Source: Staphylococcus schleiferi (lineage in GTDB: Bacteria > Bacillota > Bacilli > Staphylococcales > Staphylococcaceae). Taken from it: DNA of 64,000 nucleotides. Of this stretch, positions 8,603 to 17,637 are shown one piece after another (position 1 is the stretch's first letter; the number at the start of each line of letters is the position of its first letter). The stretch spans positions 62,001 to 126,000 of the forward strand of contig NZ_LR962863.1 in the NCBI RefSeq assembly GCF_900458895.1, written 5' to 3'. A program made the translations under genes and the position numbers. Under the pieces are notes generated by a model. The model had not been told where the DNA came from, made no database searches, and saw only the letters and a list, made by a program, of their open reading frames with translations.

Positions 8603-9004
8603 ATTTCACGTCGACATGAAATTGAAGTACTGTGGAAAACGTATAAGTATGAGGTTATGTGGCATCATCAAAATAGTTACAACCTTATTAGAACAACGTT
8701 AAAAGGCGACTGCAATTATGATGAAGTAAAAGCGTTGATTGATCAAGCTTTGGCAATTGAGCCGACGAAAGGGTCAGTTATCAATGCATTGAGTCATATG
8801 TGGGGCTACTTCAAAAAAGTGTGTAGACCTTCAGAAAGATATTTATATGAATCGTTAAAATCACATTATTTATTGGGTCAAGTTGAAGAAAGAACGCTCA
8901 TTCTTTTTCTTTATTGTATGGCAATGACTTATGATGTGCAGTATATTAAAGCGTCTAGTATCATCAAAAATTTTCCCAAAATGGATGATGAATCAGCATC
9001 ATAA
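8603..9004 (+). CDS. DUF1722 / YbgA-family protein, probable ATT start
   Basis: The product matches the DUF1722 (YbgA) pattern: LWKTYKYEVMWHHQNSYN near the N-terminus, then the family hallmark NALSHMWGYFKK, then a helical end. Function is unknown; in many bacteria DUF1722 is fused to or lies near photolyase-related genes. The first ATG (8657) has no ribosome binding site and would delete conserved N-terminal residues. The reading frame extends upstream through SRRHEIEVLWKTYKYEV to a strong GAGGAGGGG at 8588-8596. The only initiator-like codon at proper spacing is ATT at 8603 (6 bases after the site), giving about 133 residues. A frameshifted original start is the alternative. Confidence 0.65.
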   Translation: MSRRHEIEVLWKTYKYEVMWHHQNSYNLIRTTLKGDCNYDEVKALIDQALAIEPTKGSVINALSHMWGYFKKVCRPSERYLYESLKSHYLLGQVEERTLILFLYCMAMTYDVQYIKASSIIKNFPKMDDESAS

Positions 9005-9051
9005 CACGATGGATGCGATACAAATGAGGCGTGACAAGACGACATAAAAAA

Positions 9052-9083
9052 TCCCCTCTCCAAAACTTTTTTAATGGAGAGGG
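9052..9083 (-). terminator. Terminator of the Bce-type transporter operon (minus strand)
   Basis: CCCTCTCCA and TGGAGAGGG form a 9-bp perfect stem. Read on the minus strand it is followed by a run of T, and it lies 50 bases past the permease stop. Confidence 0.8.
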
Positions 9084-9134
9084 AATATTCGTGCGTTGAT
9101 AATCTTTCATCATCAGTAAGTTGAAACATAAAAT

Positions 9135-10988
9135 TTAGTTATTTTCGAAAACATCTTTTAAAATTTTGCGTTGGTATTTTTTCTTAATGATTAAATATAA
9201 AATACCTTCAATTGCTAAATACAGAATGCTACATGTTAATCCAATGCCATAATACGAAGTGATTGTATATTGATCAATGTACAAGACGATAATCCATGTC
9301 ACAAATAAAGCGACTAAGAATGGAAGTACAAAAACCCATCTTATCGTACTTGCGAGAACTTTTTTTATAGATTTTTTGGTCATACCTATCTTCACCATAG
9401 CCTTATATTTTTTTATTTCTTCTTCTGCTAAGTTGTAGAGTCTTGAGTAAGTGATACTTGCGATACCTATTAAAAAGGAAAAACATAAAATACCCCCGAC
9501 ATAAGCAATAATATGTCTTTGTATTTTTTCAAATTGATAGTATGAAAATGCAGAGGTTAAAGTTTCTCTATCCCCATTAATTTTAAAATCGTTTTTGAGC
9601 GTAGCATCAGACTCTGTTTTCCAGTTTTTGATATTGAAAGCAAAGAATCTATCATTTACAAATTTATGCTTTAAACTTTGGTATTTTTCATCAGCTACAA
9701 TTGTTACACTTGAGAAATAGCCAGATAATGCAATGAGACGTTTATCCGATCCTATTTTTTTAGAAATCCCTAAATGTTTGTAATCTTTACCTTGCATCTC
9801 ACCGAGCGTTGGCACGTTCTTTCCATCAACACCCACGATAAAATATTCATTATCTTTTAATGACAGATGCTTTCGATTCAATAGCGTGGCAATTTTGTTA
9901 TAAGTTGAATTAGATAAAATCACATCTCGATGTTTTTCATCGAAATTAAGAAAATCGACACGTACTTTTTGAAAGCCTTCTTTATCTTTTAACTTGTCTG
10001 TGATCAGTTGGGACTGGCTCAAATCATCAATTTTTTTATCCCAAGCGGTGTACATATACGAATAGGGCATGATTTTTTTAGTGGTGCTGTCAATAGTTTT
10101 AGGTGCGCCAATAATGTAAATTAAGGAAGATAACGTGATCGTAAACAGCAACATTGTCATGGTCATCGTTTTTAAATTTGTGTTAATGCGATATTTAAAA
10201 TTACTCATTTTCACTAACCCCTCACCTTGATATTGTCGTTGTGTTACTTTCATCAGAAATGCATACACCATAAACATGAGATTGAATAGTAAATATGTGA
10301 AAATGATAAAAGTTATTAATAAGAAAGGATACTCTAAAATATCAAGTTTATAGTTGTAATAAATCGTTAAAGGCAAAAAGACCGAGAATAAAAATGCTAC
10401 AAAAAGAATGTGATTCCTTTCAGCTGTCTCTTCTTTTTTCAATAAGCTAATAATCTTTTGCTTTCTTAAAATGAGAGGGGCAAAGATAGAAATTAATAAA
10501 AACAAGCCGCCCATTAAACAAAGTGTGTATAAAATGGCAGTTAATGGAAAATAAAAATCTAAGTTTAAGCCCCCGATGATTTTTTCAGCAATCATCAGAA
10601 ATAGTTTTGAGAAGATTAAACCGAGTGTCATCCCAAAAAGTAATGAAAAACCGGAAATAATCCCATTTTCATAGAATATAAGTTTGAAAAATTGCTTTCT
10701 ATTTGCGCCGATAATATTTAATACAGCAAACTGCTTACTCCGCTGTTTTAAGAAATTGCCAATTGAGAAAAGTATAAATACGAATGAAAAGAGCATCGTC
10801 GTTATGAGCCCGAGATGTAAAATTAATCCAATCGTACTATCTTTGTCGACAATTTTTAGAGAAGGGTGAAAGGTCAAATTCGAAAATGTAAAAAATACAA
10901 AGACCGAAAGGACACAACTCATAAAATGGTAGATATAAGTTTTAAAATCACGACTAATATTTTTAAATGCGAAATTAAGTAAAGTCAA
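9135..10988 (-). CDS. Bce-type ABC transporter permease (VraG/BraE/BceB family)
   Basis: FtsX-like permease of about 617 residues with ten predicted membrane segments and the large extracellular domain (about 200 residues, roughly residues 300-500) typical of antimicrobial-peptide sensing/detoxifying permeases. The N-terminal segment has the family motif region around KQRSKQFAVLNIIGANRKQF. The likely start is TTG at 10988, because AGGCGGTGA, near-perfect anti-16S complementarity, ends 5 bases before it; GTG at 10997 falls inside that site. It is last in an operon-like series of regulator, kinase, ATPase and permease, the order seen in graRS-vraFG. Sequence alone does not settle which staphylococcal paralogue this is. 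Confidence 0.85.
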   Translation of the reverse strand: MTLLNFAFKNISRDFKTYIYHFMSCVLSVFVFFTFSNLTFHPSLKIVDKDSTIGLILHLGLITTMLFSFVFILFSIGNFLKQRSKQFAVLNIIGANRKQFFKLIFYENGIISGFSLLFGMTLGLIFSKLFLMIAEKIIGGLNLDFYFPLTAILYTLCLMGGLFLLISIFAPLILRKQKIISLLKKEETAERNHILFVAFLFSVFLPLTIYYNYKLDILEYPFLLITFIIFTYLLFNLMFMVYAFLMKVTQRQYQGEGLVKMSNFKYRINTNLKTMTMTMLLFTITLSSLIYIIGAPKTIDSTTKKIMPYSYMYTAWDKKIDDLSQSQLITDKLKDKEGFQKVRVDFLNFDEKHRDVILSNSTYNKIATLLNRKHLSLKDNEYFIVGVDGKNVPTLGEMQGKDYKHLGISKKIGSDKRLIALSGYFSSVTIVADEKYQSLKHKFVNDRFFAFNIKNWKTESDATLKNDFKINGDRETLTSAFSYYQFEKIQRHIIAYVGGILCFSFLIGIASITYSRLYNLAEEEIKKYKAMVKIGMTKKSIKKVLASTIRWVFVLPFLVALFVTWIIVLYIDQYTITSYYGIGLTCSILYLAIEGILYLIIKKKYQRKILKDVFENN

Positions 10989-11064
10989 CTTCGTCACCGC
11001 CTAAAAATGTCATCGTATCTAAAATCTGCTTTTTATAAGCAAGCGCATTATTTTTATTAATCAT
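10975..11064 (-). pseudogene. Cut-off C-terminal tail of the ABC ATPase
   Basis: Directly after the TAG stop of the ATPase (11065-11067) the same frame stays open for 29 codons, beginning with ATG, and ends at TAA 10975-10977. Its content (YKKQILDTMTFLGG) resembles the conserved C-terminal tail of BceA/VraD/VraF ATPases, which are about 250 residues long; 221 + 1 + 29 = 251. No ribosome binding site suggests separate translation. It is best read as the amputated end of the ATPase. Confidence 0.6.
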
Positions 11065-11730
11065 CTATTGGTATATTCTTCCGTCTTTAATGATGCATGC
11101 TCTGTCAGAGTAAGAAGCGATGAGCGGGTCATGCGTGACCATGATAATAGTGACATTCACAGTGTCATTCAATTTTTGAAAGAGCTTCATCACATCTTTT
11201 GCTGATTTTGAATCTAAGTTACCTGTAGGCTCATCAGCCAGTAGAATCGCGGGAGAATTAATGACTGCCCTTGCAATCGCAGCTCTTTGTGCTTGTCCAC
11301 CAGACACTTCATAGGTCCTTTTATCTAAAATATGATTAATATCTAAAAGACTTGCGATTTCTTGTAACTTTAGATGCATTGTTTTCGCGTCACAACCGTC
11401 TAACGTGAGCGGTAAAATAATGTTTTCTCCGATCGTTAGCGTATGGATTAATTTAAATTGTTGGAAAACAAAGCCGAGCTCGCGTCTTCTAAAGTTAGCT
11501 AAATCGTTATCGTTCATTTTATGTGGGTTAATGCCATTGATTTCGACCGTACCATTCGTTGGACGATCAATGGTAGAAATTGTATTGAGAAAGGTACTTT
11601 TCCCGCTGCCACTTGGTCCCATAATTGCGATAAATTCACCTTTTTCAACATTCATACTGATTTGATCTATTGCGGTAAAGGGGACGGTACCCCTATATGT
11701 TTTTTCTAAGTTTGAAACTTTTAATACCAT
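11065..11730 (-). CDS. Bce-type ABC transporter ATPase, truncated by TAG
   Basis: ATP-hydrolysing subunit of the peptide-sensing/resistance transporter with the downstream permease. Walker A GPSGSGKST is at about residues 39-47, the signature is VSGGQAQRAA, and Walker B is ILLADEPTGNLD; all catalytic parts are intact. AAGGAGA lies 7 bases before the ATG. The protein ends at residue 221, about 30 residues short of family members, and the missing tail is encoded in frame just after the TAG. The nucleotide-binding core should fold, but the C-terminal tail probably contacts the permease or kinase, so function may be impaired. Confidence 0.85.
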   Translation of the reverse strand: MVLKVSNLEKTYRGTVPFTAIDQISMNVEKGEFIAIMGPSGSGKSTFLNTISTIDRPTNGTVEINGINPHKMNDNDLANFRRRELGFVFQQFKLIHTLTIGENIILPLTLDGCDAKTMHLKLQEIASLLDINHILDKRTYEVSGGQAQRAAIARAVINSPAILLADEPTGNLDSKSAKDVMKLFQKLNDTVNVTIIMVTHDPLIASYSDRACIIKDGRIYQ

Positions 11731-11789
11731 ATCGGTGTCTCCTTATCAAGTTGATTTTTTATCTCTATTTTTAGGTTAAGCTGATCATT

Positions 11790-11803
11790 AAACAGAATTG
11801 TCA
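11790..11803 (-). promoter_or_regulatory. Candidate Bce-type response-regulator site upstream of the ATPase gene
   Basis: On the minus strand TGACA-ATTC-TGTTT lies about 60 bases before the ATPase start and is one base off a TNACA-N4-TGTNA operator of the kind reported for BceR-like regulators. The position suits an inducible transporter promoter. No confident -35/-10 pair was identified. Confidence 0.3.
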
Positions 11804-11849
11804 TTTTTCACTTATTATTGATAAATCAATCTTAACAAGCGATGATTAT

Positions 11850-11897
11850 AAAAAAAATCAAATAACATTACCTTATCTTACAATTTGGTAATGTTAT
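11850..11897 (-). terminator. Terminator after the sensor kinase gene (minus strand)
   Basis: AATAACATTACC and GGTAATGTTATT form a perfect 12-bp stem, followed on the minus strand by eight T. It separates the regulator/kinase transcript from the ATPase/permease transcript, which must then have its own promoter. Confidence 0.85.
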
Positions 11898-11947
11898 TGG
11901 CGTTTTAAGTGAAAATACGTCTGTTATGCGGTTGTACGGTAAACAGT

Positions 11948-12940
11948 TTAAAATTTAATAAAAACGGTTGTGCCTTGATTTAACTTAGATTCAATCGTCA
12001 CGTCGTGGTCTAAATATTCAATAATTCTCTTAACAATATACAGACCAATACCACTAGAATCTGCATTATTTCTTCCATTCTCGCCGACATAAAAAAGGTT
12101 GAAAATTTTAGCTAATTCATTGTCTTGTATCCCCATACCATAGTCTGTAATCGAAAGTGTCACAGTATCATTATTTTTCTCAGTTACAAGACGGATAGGT
12201 TGGTCCGCATCACTGTATTTGATGGCGTTTGTCAGTATTTGAGTGATAATCAACTTAAGCCACTTAGCATCAGAGTACACGTAAGTTTCCTCAGGTATAT
12301 CAAGTTTAGGGTAAATTTGAGAGACGATAAAATAATCTTTTAAGCTATTGATACAATCTTTGCAAACCGCATTCAAATAAACTTTTTCAGCGACAAAATC
12401 ATTTTTGAAATCATCTAGCCGATAAATATCAAGCATTTGATCGAGATGATACTGCACTGTATTAAGATTTTGATTAATAATTTTAAATGTTTCATCGTTA
12501 TGATGATTTTCAGAAATTAATTTCATGACAGAAATCGGCGTTTTCATTTGATGGACAAATCGATACATCAAGACCTTTTGTAACTTTTTATCCGCTTCAT
12601 ATTTGTTAGATTGTTCACGTTGAAGTTTAATGAGATGCTGAATCTGCTGATTGTATGTTCTTTCAAATGAACCTCTTGGATTGTATATTAAATATTCATT
12701 GATGTTGTCAGTTTCTAAAAACAATTTTTTATACACTCTGCCTCTGCTATAAAAGCGTAAGAGAATATAGAGCACGAGTACAAAAAGAGTTAAAAAACTA
12801 AAGTAAAAAGTTTCTTTGAGACTCATCCCTTTTATAAAAAATAAAAAGCTAAAGAAAGCCGTTTGAACTAAAAGTGTGATGACTAAGAGAGGCAAATAAT
12901 CCTGGACGAAACGCTTTAAAGCAGGGCTATTTCTTTTCAT
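11948..12940 (-). CDS. Bce-type intramembrane-sensing histidine kinase
   Basis: Membrane sensor kinase of 330 residues. Two N-terminal membrane helices with almost no extracellular loop (about residues 15-65) are typical of kinases that sense through a partner ABC transporter (BceS/GraS/BraS). The H-box is FVHQMKTPISVMKL, the N-box ITQILTNAIKYS, then DYGMGI and SSGIGLYIVK. Start chosen at ATG 12940, which overlaps the regulator gene by 14 bases; a GTG at 12964 is the alternative. It pairs with the response regulator upstream and with the ABC transporter downstream. Confidence 0.87.
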   Translation of the reverse strand: MKRNSPALKRFVQDYLPLLVITLLVQTAFFSFLFFIKGMSLKETFYFSFLTLFVLVLYILLRFYSRGRVYKKLFLETDNINEYLIYNPRGSFERTYNQQIQHLIKLQREQSNKYEADKKLQKVLMYRFVHQMKTPISVMKLISENHHNDETFKIINQNLNTVQYHLDQMLDIYRLDDFKNDFVAEKVYLNAVCKDCINSLKDYFIVSQIYPKLDIPEETYVYSDAKWLKLIITQILTNAIKYSDADQPIRLVTEKNNDTVTLSITDYGMGIQDNELAKIFNLFYVGENGRNNADSSGIGLYIVKRIIEYLDHDVTIESKLNQGTTVFIKF

Positions 12941-13616
12941 ATTCTGCCTTATACCCCATGCCACGGACAGTCACAACTTTAACGTCTGAGCCAACTTCCT
13001 GCAATTTTTTTCTCACTCTATTAACGGTAACATTTAACGTGTTTTCTTCCACAAAGATTTCATTATCCCATATTTGTGATAAGATTTTTTCACGACTGAC
13101 GATATTAGGAAAATTTTCAAATAACACTTTGATAAGAATCGATTCATTTTTAGATAAATTCACTTGATTGTCGTTACAATGTAAGCTAAAACGGTCAGGA
13201 TTAAAAGTACAATCACCACAAGTGATATTCGATTGATTACTCGCATAGTCACCATAGACTCTTCTAATTTGAGAATTGATTTTGGCTAATAGCAAGTCAT
13301 ATGAGAATGGCTTGGTTACATAGTCATCGCCACCACTCATAATGGCTCTAACTTGATCAGTGTCGTCAGATCGAGCAGATAAAAATAAAATCGGTACAGT
13401 CGTATATTTTCTTATTTCTTGTGCCCAGTAAAAGCCATCGTAAAAAGGAATGTTGACATCCATTAATATCAAATCAGGTTGATGGGCTTTAACGGCTAGG
13501 TCTATCGTTTTAAAATCTTCACAAAGGATAGCTTCATAATTATATTTTACTAAATGTGTCTGAACTAATTTTGATAGGACGGGGTCATCTTCTATAATAA
13601 AAATTTTATAATTCAT
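12927..13616 (-). CDS. OmpR-family response regulator (Bce/Gra type)
   Basis: A 229-residue DNA-binding regulator. The receiver domain has acidic residues EDD near residue 9, the phospho-acceptor Asp in LILMDVNIP (about residue 52) and Lys in YVTKPFS. The C-terminal winged helix has REKILSQIWD and VNRVRKKL, then VRGMGYKAE. The ribosome binding site TTGGAGGA precedes the ATG. It is first in the minus-strand series with kinase, ATPase and permease. It likely controls the transporter genes in response to cationic or cell-wall-active peptides; this is a family inference. Confidence 0.9.
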   Translation of the reverse strand: MNYKIFIIEDDPVLSKLVQTHLVKYNYEAILCEDFKTIDLAVKAHQPDLILMDVNIPFYDGFYWAQEIRKYTTVPILFLSARSDDTDQVRAIMSGGDDYVTKPFSYDLLLAKINSQIRRVYGDYASNQSNITCGDCTFNPDRFSLHCNDNQVNLSKNESILIKVLFENFPNIVSREKILSQIWDNEIFVEENTLNVTVNRVRKKLQEVGSDVKVVTVRGMGYKAEYEKK

Positions 13617-13922
13617 TCAAATCCTCCAATGAAATACTACGTTATTCATTTAATTATAAAATTAAAAAGGGAAATTTTACAAATATGATGAGTAGAAAGT
13701 ATATAATATAAATGTATCTTTATCCAGTCAATAATTGCCATTTTATCATTGAAAATTTGTTCTTAGATTAGTTATAACGATATTTTATACACGTCCCTTT
13801 AGGATGATGAGGGAAGACTGACCGCACGATTGTTAACCGTATTTTCAACTTTTGTCACAACATCAATATGAATTTAAACGCTATTTTGCCCTGTGTTTGA
13901 CGTAGATAAAGATATAATCACT

Positions 13923-13941
13923 TTCACAAGTGAATTGTGAA
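13923..13941. promoter_or_regulatory. Inverted repeat, candidate operator of the amidohydrolase gene
   Basis: TTCACAA-GTGAA-TTGTGAA is a perfect 7-bp inverted repeat with a 5-base spacer. It lies 34 bases before the amidohydrolase start and just after a TATAAT at 13913-13918, a position that suits a repressor. The rest of 13617-13922 is intergenic between divergent genes and shows no RNA gene. Confidence 0.4.
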
Positions 13942-13975
13942 TCGGACACATCATAAAAAGAAAGAAGTGTGTATA

Positions 13976-14920
13976 ATGAAAAAAATTGATTTACATGCGC
14001 ATTATTTTTCACCGGGTTTTATAAAGTTTTTAGATGATTATTTTGATGGCAAAGGTGCTGGTGTTGCGACACCTTATTTTTCCATCGAAAACTATTTGGC
14101 ATTGATGAAGAAGATGACTATTGATTATGGTATTTTATCTATTTCAGGGCCACATCAAAGTGTGGCGCCAGATCATGAGATGTTGGATTTAACAGAAGAA
14201 ATGAATGCATATGGGGCCCAACTCGTATCTCAATATCCTGATAAAATAGGCTTTTTTGCTTCGCTTCCTTTACCTTTAGAAGAAAGTATTCAAATGATTG
14301 ATCGCGCGCTAGATGAGCAACATGCGAAAGATTTTCTCTTACCGACAAATGCGCGTGGCATTTATCTGGGTGATCGACGTTTAGATCGGATATTTGAAAA
14401 GTTAAACGAACGTCATGCGGTTGTTGCCATCCATCCGAATGAACCACAACCGATGAATGATGCTATTAAAGCGAAAGTGCTCACACCTTTAATGGAGTTT
14501 TTCTTTGATACTACGAGAGCGGTTGTGTTTATGAATCAAAATCGGACCTTTAGTCGTTATCCGAATATTAAATGGATTGTGCCGCATAGTGGTGCATTAT
14601 TGCCAATCATTGTGCAACGCATACAAATGGGTAATGCTATCTTTCATTATGACGAGCAACCAGATGATTTTGCACAAGTCATGCAACATTTATATTTTGA
14701 TTTAGCGGGGAAAGTATTACCTTATCAATTAATGACATTACTAGAAATGACAGATGAAAATAAAATTGTCTATGGCTCAGATACACCGTATACCATAGAA
14801 AAAGTAGTGACGTCGCTTGCAGATGAAATAACGACAACCTCACTATTATCTGACGAACAGAAAGAAAAAATGCTGTATCAAAACGCAGCTACATTATTGA
14901 ACATGACAGATCACCGTTAA
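13976..14920 (+). CDS. Amidohydrolase family 2 protein (ACMSD/decarboxylase-like)
   Basis: TIM-barrel metal-dependent hydrolase or decarboxylase of 314 residues. Metal ligands are visible as the N-terminal DLHAHYF (HxH), a mid-chain His in VVAIHPNEPQP, His in WIVPHSGAL and the closing Asp in VYGSDTPYT. The family includes aminocarboxymuconate-semialdehyde decarboxylase and aromatic-acid decarboxylases, so a small cyclic acid substrate is possible but not shown. Start at ATG 13976; a GTG 13 codons upstream lies at the edge of the inverted repeat and is less likely. The ribosome binding site (AAGAAGTG) is weak. It stands alone. Confidence 0.8.
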   Translation: MKKIDLHAHYFSPGFIKFLDDYFDGKGAGVATPYFSIENYLALMKKMTIDYGILSISGPHQSVAPDHEMLDLTEEMNAYGAQLVSQYPDKIGFFASLPLPLEESIQMIDRALDEQHAKDFLLPTNARGIYLGDRRLDRIFEKLNERHAVVAIHPNEPQPMNDAIKAKVLTPLMEFFFDTTRAVVFMNQNRTFSRYPNIKWIVPHSGALLPIIVQRIQMGNAIFHYDEQPDDFAQVMQHLYFDLAGKVLPYQLMTLLEMTDENKIVYGSDTPYTIEKVVTSLADEITTTSLLSDEQKEKMLYQNAATLLNMTDHR

Positions 14921-15087
14921 AATTATAAAAAATGGAAATAACCAAGCAATGATTTTAAATCAGCCGACATGGACTCAATACAAACAGTAATGCAATTCTC
15001 ATATTGTCTTAATAAACTTTACTTTAAATTAAAATGCGATTGCTAAGATGGCATTGTATATAACCAAAAGACAATGGGAGGTTCTTT

Positions 15088-16863
15088 ATGAGAGGATTTA
15101 AAAGAAAGTCGCTCGTATTGAGTGCTGTGATGAGTGCAAGTATGATTGTAACAACGGTGGTACCGAGTTCTGTTGAGGCAAGCGCAAATAGCGGGGAAGC
15201 GCAACCTCAAGGGAAGAAGATTCAATTACAACATCAGAAACCTAAAGTCGCTGACGTCCCGACGAATAATCATCCGAATCGGATTATTACCAATATTAAT
15301 GGAAAAACAAAATCTGAAATGGGATTTAGTTGGTATACGACGAATCAGTTCAAAGATGCTAAAGTATGGGTTTCTCAATCGAAAGATTTTAAACATGCGA
15401 AGTCTTTTAAAGCGAAGTCTAAAAAGGTGAATTCGAAATATCTTGAAAGAGATAAAGCGGGGAATATCATTTTTACAGATATTGAAAAAGATGATGAAGG
15501 TAAGCCAGTTAAGAAAAATGGAAAACCTAAAGTGAACGGTTATTATACAGACAAAAATGTAGGGGGTCCAGCGTGGACGAGTGGGGATCAACATGGGGAA
15601 ACCGATTTGATCAACACGCCTGAATATACGTATAAAGCTAAAGCGAAAAATTTAAAACCGAACACACAATATTATTATAAAGTAGGTAGCGAAAAAGGAA
15701 GTAAGAGCCCAGTGGGTACATTTAAAACAGCTGGTAACAAAGGTGATGCATTCCGTTTCGTTCAATACACGGATACCCAAAATGCATTTTGGAATGAACA
15801 CGTTAGAAATGAAGCGGCATTTGGTGCGGATACATTGAAAAATGCGATAAAAACAGCTGGAAATCCTAATTTTGTTTTACATACAGGTGATTTTGTAGAA
15901 ACAGCTCAAGTGGAAGATGAATGGAAAGATTTATATGAAAAATCTCGTCCATCATTTATGTCGCGACCTGTCGTTGCGGCAGCAGGGAATCACGATGAGT
16001 ATGCATTGAATGAAGATGACGATAAATTGTTAGGTGCTTTTAATGACCATGTGAATGTTCCTGAAGAGAATCATGCTGTGAATGGGGGCTCATACTACTC
16101 ATTTGATTATAATGGGGCACATATGGTAGTTGCGAATACAAATGACAATAAAAAGTCAAAAGATAATCCAGATGAAAAAGCAATGGGTAAAGCACAAATG
16201 AAATGGATTAAAAAGGATATTAAAAAAGCCCGACAAAATGGCGCGAAATGGATTATTTTGAATTTACACAAGCCAATGTATTCTAAATCATATCATGCAC
16301 TTTCAGATAAAGATGTGAAGAAAGTGAGAGACGAATTAACAAAAACAATTGATGACTTAGATGTGGATCTTGTGTTACAAGGTCACGACCACGTGTTGTC
16401 ACGGACGTACCCTTTGGAACATACGTCTACTAAAAATAGTTTTGTGAATGCGAAAAAAGAAGACGCAAAACAATTTGTAGGTCAAGACCATGTGACTTAT
16501 TATGATCATCCTAAAGGTGCGGTCTATGTGTTGCCAAATACGGGCGGAACAAAAGAATATGATAGTATTTATGATCGCTCATTGGCACATATTAAAAAAG
16601 TTAGACCTGAGCTTTCATGGTTAGATCAGAAGAAATTAGATCATTACAATAGTTTATTTAAAATAGGAAAACAACCACAAAAAACAGATGCTTTTAATAA
16701 TAAGCATGAAAACAATAGAGATTCTTCTAACCAAAACTTCTCTGTTTATGAAGTGAAAGGAAACCAACTCAAAGTGAAAATTTATCAATTAAGCGGTGAT
16801 ATAAGTAAAGGCGAACAACGTCATATTCAATTGGTAGATGAATTTGGGATTAGTAAAGACTAA
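15088..16863 (+). CDS. Secreted metallophosphoesterase (purple acid phosphatase-like)
   Basis: Exported phosphatase of 591 residues with a Sec signal peptide (RKS, hydrophobic core, cleavage probably near VEASA at residues 29-33). A fibronectin-like N-domain (about residues 60-210, with PNTQYYYKVGS) precedes the calcineurin-like domain. Di-metal ligands are seen in QYTDTQ, LHTGDFVETA, AAGNHDEY, LNLHKPMYS and QGHDHVLSRTYP. There is no LPXTG sorting signal, so it should be released or loosely wall-bound. GGGAGG lies 7 bases before the ATG. Likely role is scavenging phosphate from organic esters outside the cell. Confidence 0.87.
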   Translation: MRGFKRKSLVLSAVMSASMIVTTVVPSSVEASANSGEAQPQGKKIQLQHQKPKVADVPTNNHPNRIITNINGKTKSEMGFSWYTTNQFKDAKVWVSQSKDFKHAKSFKAKSKKVNSKYLERDKAGNIIFTDIEKDDEGKPVKKNGKPKVNGYYTDKNVGGPAWTSGDQHGETDLINTPEYTYKAKAKNLKPNTQYYYKVGSEKGSKSPVGTFKTAGNKGDAFRFVQYTDTQNAFWNEHVRNEAAFGADTLKNAIKTAGNPNFVLHTGDFVETAQVEDEWKDLYEKSRPSFMSRPVVAAAGNHDEYALNEDDDKLLGAFNDHVNVPEENHAVNGGSYYSFDYNGAHMVVANTNDNKKSKDNPDEKAMGKAQMKWIKKDIKKARQNGAKWIILNLHKPMYSKSYHALSDKDVKKVRDELTKTIDDLDVDLVLQGHDHVLSRTYPLEHTSTKNSFVNAKKEDAKQFVGQDHVTYYDHPKGAVYVLPNTGGTKEYDSIYDRSLAHIKKVRPELSWLDQKKLDHYNSLFKIGKQPQKTDAFNNKHENNRDSSNQNFSVYEVKGNQLKVKIYQLSGDISKGEQRHIQLVDEFGISKD

Positions 16864-16946
16864 GTAGAAATCTATCAGTGTTTAAATGTAGCTTGTTGCT
16901 ACGTTGAGACACAGTAGATTGCCTTGGAAAAGGAGCCGAAGTCTGT

Positions 16947-17612
16947 ATGAAAGCACGTATGAAAGTGATGTGGATTCCGTTGTGTTGTATGGTCTTGCTC
17001 ATGGGTTGTAGTCATAGCCCAGTGGAATCAAAAAGTGGCGCAAAGGATAAAGCCACAACAGCAGTTCAACAAAATCAACCACAAGCGTCCAAATTTTCAG
17101 ATGAAAAGAAAAAGAAAATCAAAGCGGAAGTCATTCAAAAGTTATCTAAAATGGCAAAAGAAGACGGAAGGGCAGTCTCAAATCGTTATTTCAGTACAAG
17201 TAGTATTTCAACTGGTGACTGGTATGCGATGACAGATCAAGGTGCAATTCAAATTAATGATAATGGAAAGCCGGGACGTCAGCATTTTGATTTTCATGCG
17301 GTAACCGGTGCGGTGGTTTATACTTCTAAAGATAAAACGACTGGATTTGATTCGTCCGCGTCTGACTTGTCGAATATTGAAGGTTATGGCAAGGTGGCAG
17401 ATTTAAATCAACCCATCACTAAATATATTTTCACTGAAGAAGGTCAAGTTTATGAATATACCTTTAAAAATGGGAAGGACGTGACGCTTTCTTCAGGTTT
17501 TGCCCCAAAAGATCATAATGATAAAGATCCAAACTTGGCACCGAATGAACAGTTTAAGCGTACGCAAAATAAAGCATTAAGTGCGTTTTATCAACGCTGT
17601 CTTCAGAAATAA
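16947..17612 (+). CDS. Putative lipoprotein of unknown function
   Basis: The N-terminus has a short basic part, a hydrophobic core and the lipobox LLMGC, with lipidation at Cys 21. The mature part begins with a low-complexity, Lys/Gln-rich linker, then a folded region containing GDWYAMTDQGAIQINDNGKPG and YTSKDKTTGFD. I do not recognise the family. It lies 83 bases after the metallophosphoesterase gene and may be co-transcribed with it. AAGGAG lies 11 bases before the ATG at 16947; a second ATG at 16959 would also retain the lipobox. Confidence 0.75.
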   Translation: MKARMKVMWIPLCCMVLLMGCSHSPVESKSGAKDKATTAVQQNQPQASKFSDEKKKKIKAEVIQKLSKMAKEDGRAVSNRYFSTSSISTGDWYAMTDQGAIQINDNGKPGRQHFDFHAVTGAVVYTSKDKTTGFDSSASDLSNIEGYGKVADLNQPITKYIFTEEGQVYEYTFKNGKDVTLSSGFAPKDHNDKDPNLAPNEQFKRTQNKALSAFYQRCLQK

Positions 17613-17637
17613 TTCAATATGTTCGATTGATGAAACG

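Noticed and set aside
9135..13616. Naming the locus graRS-vraFG
   Set aside because: Gene order agrees, but graX is absent and kinase and permease sequences could equally belong to the braRS-braDE or another Bce-type set, so no symbols were given.
15226..15594. Minus-strand frame of 122 codons inside the metallophosphoesterase gene
   Set aside because: It is the antisense image of a well-supported secreted enzyme; Arg/Phe/Ile-biased composition and no start signals.
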